A stretch of DNA of 64,000 nucleotides from Crocinitomicaceae bacterium. GTDB taxonomy: Bacteria; Bacteroidota; Bacteroidia; Flavobacteriales_D; Crocinitomicaceae. Position 1 is the first letter of the stretch, and every line of letters begins with the position of its first letter. The stretch is from positions 252,629 through 316,628 of the forward strand of contig JAHENC010000021.1 in the NCBI GenBank assembly GCA_024643365.1. Reading direction: 5' to 3'. The position numbers and the translations under genes were made by a program. The notes under the pieces were generated by a model, which did no database searches, was not told the DNA's origin, and worked only from the letters and a program-made list of their open reading frames with translations. Below, piece by piece: positions 59,367 through 64,000 of this stretch.

Positions 59367-60481
59367 GTCAAGCCATTACTACGGAAAACAAATCTACTAA
59401 ACAGCGTCTGTATTTTATTGATATAGCACGTTCCATTGCAATACTGCTCATGCTTGAAGGTCATTTTGTTCACGACAGCTTGGCCCTTGATTTACGAGAT
59501 GAGTCCAACTCTATCTATTACTACTGGAAATTTATTAGAGGTTTTACCTCACCCGTATTTTTAACCGTTACTGGCATTGTATTTACCTATTTGCTGTTAG
59601 GGAATGATCAAACTGCATTTTGGAAAAATATGCGTGTGAGAAAAGGTCTGAAACGCGTTGTTGAACTACTTTTCTGGGGATATTTGTTGCAATATTATGC
59701 CTTTCACGTGTTACAATGTATTGGCGTAGGAATCTTAACGATTATCTCCATTTATGGGCTTTCAAGATGGATTAAAATCATTCCTCTTTGGATATATTAT
59801 GCGGTAGCAGGTAGTTTACTTTTTATCAGTTACTTGTATTTTGGACTTTTACCAGAAGGTCATTATTGGCCGAGTCAAGCACCTGCTTTTGTCCAAAATA
59901 TTTTCCACGGGAAGCACTCATTATTTCCGCTAACACCGCATATGGGATATACCATGTTCGGGGCGATGATTGGCGTTATTTTGTTCAATGCGAAAGACAA
60001 AGTAAAAACACCACCATTTATCCTGAGTGGATTTTTTATTGGTTTCTTTTTATACGTATTTAGTAAAAAGCTATTGTTATTGATCGGTGAAACTTCCATT
60101 CTTCAAGGAACGAATGTATACCGCATGGACTGGTTATTCGAAAAGCTTGGGATGGTTTTTATGGTGCTCAGTATTTTGTTAGCATTAGAAACCTATGTAT
60201 TGAAAATCAAAAAATCAAACTTGTTTTTGAGAATCGGTCAAAACACCCTTAGTATTTACATCATTCATATGATTGTATTGTATGGAAGTTTGACAGGTAG
60301 AGGATTAACTCATTACTTTCACGAACGTTTGAATGCTTATCAAATAGTTCCGTATACTTTAGCTTTTGTCGTAACTTTTATTGTTTTCGCCTATTTCCTT
60401 GATCAAATACGTGCTGCATTAAGCTTTATTTTGATTCCTTTAAAGAAAATGACCAATCGACTTTTCTTTTTATTCGATTAA
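59363..60481 (+). CDS. DUF1624/heparan N-acetyltransferase-like membrane protein, copy 2
   Basis: The 372-residue protein shares its layout with the preceding gene: YFIDIARSIAILLMLEGHFVHD, GFTSPVFLTVTGIVFTYLL, FHVLQCIGVGIL and the C-terminal NTLSIYIIHMIVLYGS. Both have HVLQCIGV with a histidine facing the membrane core, a conserved point of the family. The start overlaps the previous stop as ATGA. The tandem arrangement indicates an old duplication; their substrates may differ. Confidence 0.78.
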   Translation: MSQAITTENKSTKQRLYFIDIARSIAILLMLEGHFVHDSLALDLRDESNSIYYYWKFIRGFTSPVFLTVTGIVFTYLLLGNDQTAFWKNMRVRKGLKRVVELLFWGYLLQYYAFHVLQCIGVGILTIISIYGLSRWIKIIPLWIYYAVAGSLLFISYLYFGLLPEGHYWPSQAPAFVQNIFHGKHSLFPLTPHMGYTMFGAMIGVILFNAKDKVKTPPFILSGFFIGFFLYVFSKKLLLLIGETSILQGTNVYRMDWLFEKLGMVFMVLSILLALETYVLKIKKSNLFLRIGQNTLSIYIIHMIVLYGSLTGRGLTHYFHERLNAYQIVPYTLAFVVTFIVFAYFLDQIRAALSFILIPLKKMTNRLFFLFD

Positions 60482-60482
60482 G

Positions 60483-61460
60483 TTAGAAAACAACTTTTTT
60501 CTTCAATATTCGTTCTCCACAAGAATCTTGAATGGTGATGGTTATCGTATAAACCCCTGGTTTCGCATAAAAATGCTGTGTTTGAAATAAATTCGATGTC
60601 TTTCCGTCACCAAAATTCCAAACAATGCTTTTCGCTTTAGGAAAATTTGCTGAACAATCCGCCTTTAATTTTCCATCTTTACTTGAGGATTTCACATTGA
60701 CCATGTTTCTATTCAATAAATAACGTGTCATGTTTTGATCTACAATAGCAAAAGATGTGTTTTGAATATATTTTGCTTTATCAGGACTTATACCATCTGT
60801 GAAGGTAGTATTCGGGTTTTGCTTAAATATTGCCGCATAGAAGCTGCAAGCAGCCAAATACGAGCCATATTTCGATGGATGTTGTAAGTCTTCCTGATAC
60901 AATGGAATTGATACATTATTTTCTTTCACCGTTTCCCATACTTTTCCAACAGGAACTATAGGAAAATCAAAAAGCTTGGACAAGTACAAATAACCTTGAT
61001 GAATATGATCACTCATAACTTGATAAGAAGTATTCACAGAATCTTCCGGGAAACCTTTTTCATAGCCCCAAGTTTCATAGAGAAGAATTGTTGCGCAGGG
61101 ATTCTGTTGGTAAATGCTATCCGTAATCCGTTTCACGTAAGGCACCACCATAGTATCAATTGTCTGAATATCCGTCGATAATTCTCGACTAAATCCTTGT
61201 AAAACGACATAGTCCCATTTCTCTCGATGAATGTCTTGGTATAAATCCGTGCGTTCGCTGTGCATTTTAAACGTATGGCTTGACTTCGCACTCATATGAA
61301 CATCAACATTGATATTCTTTGAATTAGCGATGTCCTTAAACAACTTCGGCATGTTGTTGTAATGGGTGTAACTGTTACCGACAAACAATACACGCATTGG
61401 CTGACACCAAATGATACTATTTACTGTTGTAAGAAGAAAAAATAGGATTGATTTTCCCAT
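60483..61460 (-). CDS. DUF4886 SGNH-like hydrolase with C-terminal PKD domain
   Basis: The 325-residue protein has a signal peptide (cut near IWCQ, residue 20). The SGNH-type block I (LFVGNSYTHYNNMP, Ser nucleophile in GNSYT) and the DYVVLQGFSREL segment match DUF4886, and HPSKYGSYLAACSFYA carries the C-terminal Asp/His-like triad region. The last ~85 residues are a PKD domain (IVWNFGDGKTSN, FYAKPGVYTITITI). No T9SS sorting domain follows, so it is probably periplasmic or outer-membrane-associated. It may cleave ester groups from glycans. Confidence 0.82.
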   Translation of the reverse strand: MGKSILFFLLTTVNSIIWCQPMRVLFVGNSYTHYNNMPKLFKDIANSKNINVDVHMSAKSSHTFKMHSERTDLYQDIHREKWDYVVLQGFSRELSTDIQTIDTMVVPYVKRITDSIYQQNPCATILLYETWGYEKGFPEDSVNTSYQVMSDHIHQGYLYLSKLFDFPIVPVGKVWETVKENNVSIPLYQEDLQHPSKYGSYLAACSFYAAIFKQNPNTTFTDGISPDKAKYIQNTSFAIVDQNMTRYLLNRNMVNVKSSSKDGKLKADCSANFPKAKSIVWNFGDGKTSNLFQTQHFYAKPGVYTITITIQDSCGERILKKKVVF

Positions 61461-61469
61461 AGTGTGACA

Positions 61470-61859
61470 TTAGAACATCCTCAACTTATCCGCTATTGTT
61501 GTTAATTCTTCGGGACTTAAAGTTAGTTTCTTGCGATTAAAATTTATGTCATCCATTTCATTCAATGGAATAAGGTGTATGTGTGCATGAGGGACTTCTA
61601 GACCAATTACAGCTACACCAATTCGTTTACAAGCTATGTGTTTCTTTAACTGAATAGCAACCTCCTTTGCAAACAAATGCAAGCCAACAAATGATTCATT
61701 CTCTAAATCAAACAAGTAATCTTGTTCTTTTTTCGGAATAACTAATGTATGTCCTTTTGCAAGTGGATTTACATCTAAAAATGCTAAGAAATTCTCATTT
61801 TCAGCTATTTTATAGCTAGGGATTTTACCTTGAACAATACGTGTGAAAATGGAAGCCAT
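61470..61859 (-). CDS. HIT-family nucleotide hydrolase
   Basis: The 129-residue protein has the histidine triad VPHAHIHLIPL and the family segment ENFLAFLDVNPLAKGHTLVIPK. HIT proteins of this short class hydrolyse or transfer nucleotidyl groups. Its ATG overlaps the greA stop by 1 bp, a common greA-HIT arrangement in the phylum. Confidence 0.92.
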   Translation of the reverse strand: MASIFTRIVQGKIPSYKIAENENFLAFLDVNPLAKGHTLVIPKKEQDYLFDLENESFVGLHLFAKEVAIQLKKHIACKRIGVAVIGLEVPHAHIHLIPLNEMDDINFNRKKLTLSPEELTTIADKLRMF

Positions 61860-62332
61860 TAACGCGAAATTGAAATTACCTCAAAATTCATCGTTCCGCC
61901 AGGAGTTTGAATTTCGGCGATTTCACCCACTTTTTTACCTAGCAATCCTTTTCCAATCGGTGACTCAATAGAAATTTTACGCAATTTAATGTCGGCTTCA
62001 TTTTCTGCAACAAGCGTGTATTCAATTTCCATTCCGTTCGTCTGATTCTTAATCAATACTTTGGATAAAATAAAAACCTTGCTATTATCCATGTGCGTTT
62101 CGTCAATTAAACGCGCATTAGAAATAATCGTTTCCATTTTTGAAATCTTCATTTCAAGTATTCCCTGTGCTTCTTTAGCAGCATCATATTCCGCATTCTC
62201 CGATAAATCTCCTTTGTCTCTCGCTTCAGCAATTTGTTCAGAAATAGCAGGACGTTGAACTGTTTTCAAATGATAAAGTTCGTCCTTTAGCTTTTGTAAT
62301 CCTTCTGGAGTATAGTAATTTAACTGTGACAT
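61859..62332 (-). CDS. greA: Transcription elongation factor GreA
   Basis: The 157-residue protein (start at 62332; an ATG at 62383 adds 17 residues unlike GreA) has the N-terminal coiled coil with the acidic tip DLSENAEYDAAKEAQ and the C-terminal FKBP-like domain (YTLVAENEADIKLRKISIES, GKKVGEIAEIQTPGG). GreA rescues backtracked RNA polymerase by stimulating transcript cleavage. It leads a unit with the HIT gene. Confidence 0.95.
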   Translation of the reverse strand: MSQLNYYTPEGLQKLKDELYHLKTVQRPAISEQIAEARDKGDLSENAEYDAAKEAQGILEMKISKMETIISNARLIDETHMDNSKVFILSKVLIKNQTNGMEIEYTLVAENEADIKLRKISIESPIGKGLLGKKVGEIAEIQTPGGTMNFEVISISR

Positions 62333-62353
62333 GTCATAAAGTATTAAACGCAA

Positions 62354-62394
62354 CAAGAGAGCCCACTGGACTCTCTTGAACATTTACAAAAGTA
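62354..62394 (-). promoter_or_regulatory. greA promoter and leader hairpin
   Basis: On the minus strand TACTTTTG (62387-62394) is a perfect -7 element; CAAGAGAG and CTCTCTTG (62354-62361 and 62371-62378) form a perfect 8-bp stem with 9-nt loop in the leader, 21 bp before the greA start. The hairpin lacks a T-run. It could also help to end the upstream PorV-like gene. Confidence 0.45.
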
Positions 62395-62400
62395 AGTAAA

Positions 62401-63456
62401 TTATTTTAAACTAATCGTAGCTCCTACAGTATGAATAATTCCAAATACACCTGCAAAACGAGTAGTGTATTCGAAACCTAAAGCGCTTTTGTTTTTTCCT
62501 ACTAACGCATCAATCGAAAATCCTGCTGTTGGACCAACCAACGCATTCGAACGATTTTCCGCATTAAATATACCAGACTCATAACAATATCCTGCACGGA
62601 AGTTGAAAGCCATATTCTCATTTGAAATACCATAGTCCAAACCTAATCTGAACTGATCTTTCATAAATGAATTTGCTGTAAATGCCGCAGCAACTACTAA
62701 CTTATTGCTTTCATTAAAAATGAAATCATAAGAACCACCAATACCAAGTAAAGATGGTAATTCATAGGTAGCAGAACGTTCCTCTAGAGAAGCGATATAT
62801 CCGCTTGATACGTATGTCGCTTGTTGAGCAAGTCCATCTCCTCTAAAACGCATTACAGGCCCAATATTTTTTAAGGTGATACCAAACTTAATTTGATCTT
62901 GTTCACCAGATACATAACGAATACCCGCATCGATCGCAATTCCATTTGATTTCAAATTAGAAATACTTTCTGAAACGACTTTAAAATTAATCCCTCCATA
63001 TATACTGGAAGAAAACTCCTTTGCATAACCTACATTGAAAATATTCGCGCGAGGTGAAAAGAAACCGATATTTCCTTCAGGGTTCGCCACTGTAGTAATT
63101 GGAATATCTCCAAAATTCATGGATTGAACACTTATTGAAAAAACCTCAGAGTCTGAAATTCTTTGAGCGATACCTGCAGAATTAAAACCAATTGAAGCTG
63201 TTCCCATCCAATTTGAATAGTTAAACTTAATTTGGGTCTTTTCCGTGAAGGCCAATCCTGCAATATTCGTAAATGTTGCCTCTAAACCGTTTGTATTGGC
63301 AATTCCAGCATCAGCAAAACCTGCACTGCGAGACCATGGATTCACCAATAAGTGAGATGCTCCTGCAGAACCAACACGATCCTCATTCCCTGCTTTCAAC
63401 AGGAAAGAGCTTCCGATACAAATTCCTAGTACTATTTTTTTTACATCCATTTTCAT
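62401..63456 (-). CDS. PorV/PorQ-family outer-membrane protein
   Basis: The 351-residue protein has a signal-type N-terminus (residues 5-22, cut near LKAG) and matches the PorV/PorQ (DUF3308-like) family: RVGSAGASHLLVNPWSRSAG, NGLEATFTNIAGLAF and repeated barrel strands ending in TVGATISLK. PorV shuttles T9SS cargo to the cell-surface attachment complex. It lies 20 bp after the stop of a large secreted protein, a pairing in which the barrel often serves that partner. PorU, the usual neighbour of true PorV, is absent here, so a paralogue is more likely. Confidence 0.82.
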   Translation of the reverse strand: MKMDVKKIVLGICIGSSFLLKAGNEDRVGSAGASHLLVNPWSRSAGFADAGIANTNGLEATFTNIAGLAFTEKTQIKFNYSNWMGTASIGFNSAGIAQRISDSEVFSISVQSMNFGDIPITTVANPEGNIGFFSPRANIFNVGYAKEFSSSIYGGINFKVVSESISNLKSNGIAIDAGIRYVSGEQDQIKFGITLKNIGPVMRFRGDGLAQQATYVSSGYIASLEERSATYELPSLLGIGGSYDFIFNESNKLVVAAAFTANSFMKDQFRLGLDYGISNENMAFNFRAGYCYESGIFNAENRSNALVGPTAGFSIDALVGKNKSALGFEYTTRFAGVFGIIHTVGATISLK

Positions 63457-63476
63457 CTTGTTGTAATAAAAGCTTA

Positions 63477-64000
63477 TTAAATACCTTGTAAATCCACTTG
63501 ACGCATACCACCGAAGAACTTAATTACTCGTTCTCCAACACCTGGCACTTCCACATGGATCAAATAAACACCACCTGCAACCGGAATCGCTTTCGAATTT
63601 GTTAAATCCCAATCCAATGATGTTACTGGACTATCTTTCTTGAACGTACGAACTAATTTACCACTAACAGTGTAAATACTTACCGTACATCTTTCAGGAA
63701 GATTCGTGATTTTAACCTTCGTTTCAATTCTAGTACGCTCATACTCAGAGAACGCATAGTAAGGATTCGGAACCACATTAATCATCGACAAAGCTTCTTT
63801 CAATTGGTCTTGTGAACCAACTCTCGTTGCGATGTCATCCATAGACCATCCATACATTGGTTTCCCACCGTTTTCTCCAGAGCCAACAAAGTTTTTGTAT
63901 TCCTTGTTGATGCGTAATTTGATGGTCACGTCCGTCGACATCAAGCTTTGTCCGAAGCGTAACATTGGGTAAGATACCCATGCTAAACTTCCATACATCT
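63477..64000 (-). CDS. 3' end of a large secreted protein (T9SS-like C-terminus)
   Basis: The frame stays open past the right edge, so only the last ~174 residues are present. They contain NVVPNPYYAFSEYERTRIETK, CTVSIYTVSGKLVRTF, AGGVYLIHVEVPGVGERVI and the end FFGGMRQVDLQGI. This resembles the C-terminal domain of long Bacteroidota proteins (FlgD/Ig-like sorting domain) that end in a conserved R(P/Q)(V/I)DL tail. The PorV/PorQ gene follows immediately. Its N-terminal function cannot be told. Confidence 0.7.
   Translation of the reverse strand, partial: MYGSLAWVSYPMLRFGQSLMSTDVTIKLRINKEYKNFVGSGENGGKPMYGWSMDDIATRVGSQDQLKEALSMINVVPNPYYAFSEYERTRIETKVKITNLPERCTVSIYTVSGKLVRTFKKDSPVTSLDWDLTNSKAIPVAGGVYLIHVEVPGVGERVIKFFGGMRQVDLQGI

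Noticed and set aside
1..64000. Insertion sequences, prophage, CRISPR arrays or integrative elements
   Set aside because: No transposase, integrase, phage structural gene, Cas gene or regularly spaced repeat with unique spacers was seen; the tRNA-Cys gene has no integrase or direct repeat beside it.

Overview
The window looks like chromosomal DNA of a marine or freshwater member of the Bacteroidota, most likely Flavobacteriales and perhaps Crocinitomicaceae (Fluviicola-like); the family is an inference. The supporting signs are: low GC; promoters of the TTTG-N19-22-TAnnTTTG type; almost no Shine-Dalgarno sequences; C-terminal sorting domains of the type IX secretion system (T9SS) on several secreted proteins; PorP/SprF-, PorE- and PorV/PorQ-like proteins; a TonB-dependent receptor with an N-terminal carboxypeptidase-regulatory-like domain; and families almost confined to this phylum (IPExxxVDY, DUF4920, DUF5723, DUF5715, DUF5916). 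No insertion sequence, prophage or CRISPR array was seen, and nearly all the DNA is coding.

Layout. 1-2.8 kb: the 3' end of an MbnP-like gene, a coupled di-haem MbnH/cytochrome c peroxidase gene, and a secreted YHYH protein; this is probably a copper-linked module. 2.8-3.2 kb: a gene-free stretch with a long inverted repeat and a rho-independent terminator, a candidate structured ncRNA. 3.2-16.3 kb: cyclase-family hydrolase, glyS (apparently leaderless), a YD-like secreted protein, a 1739-residue surface protein with 14 two-cysteine repeats and a proline-rich tail, a PpiD-like chaperone, 5-formyl-THF cyclo-ligase, a 53-codon membrane protein, two small envelope proteins and rnhB. 16.4-21.2 kb: a beta-propeller-like protein and a DUF5723/TSP3/OmpA outer-membrane protein.

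21.2-28.7 kb: a TonB-dependent receptor, a T9SS-secreted parallel-beta/PKD protein and a PhoB/PhoR-type two-component pair. 28.7-32.6 kb: xseA, a ChaN-like protein and a secreted cytochrome c/copper monooxygenase fusion. 32.6-38.9 kb: tRNA-Cys, then exbB-exbD-exbD-tonB-small membrane protein-PstS-like lipoprotein-TPR protein. Arrays of TTAA(C/A/G) hexamers spaced 11 bp, resembling PhoB/PhoP direct repeats, lie upstream of the receptor, the secreted protein and the exbB operon. With phoBR and the PstS-like protein they suggest one phosphate-responsive TonB uptake system; this is the most interesting hypothesis here.

39-49.8 kb: ribE, recJ, pyk, an IPExxxVDY gene, several envelope proteins, and a PadR regulator with a PspC protein. 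49.8-55.3 kb: paaABCD (minus strand) diverging from two tandem paaE paralogues and an SDR gene, with a palindrome in the shared control region. 55.3-60.5 kb: a PorP/SprF gene, a PorE-like gene and two tandem DUF1624-type membrane acyltransferases. 60.5-64 kb: a DUF4886/PKD hydrolase, a HIT protein, greA, a PorV/PorQ-family protein and the 3' end of a large secreted protein.
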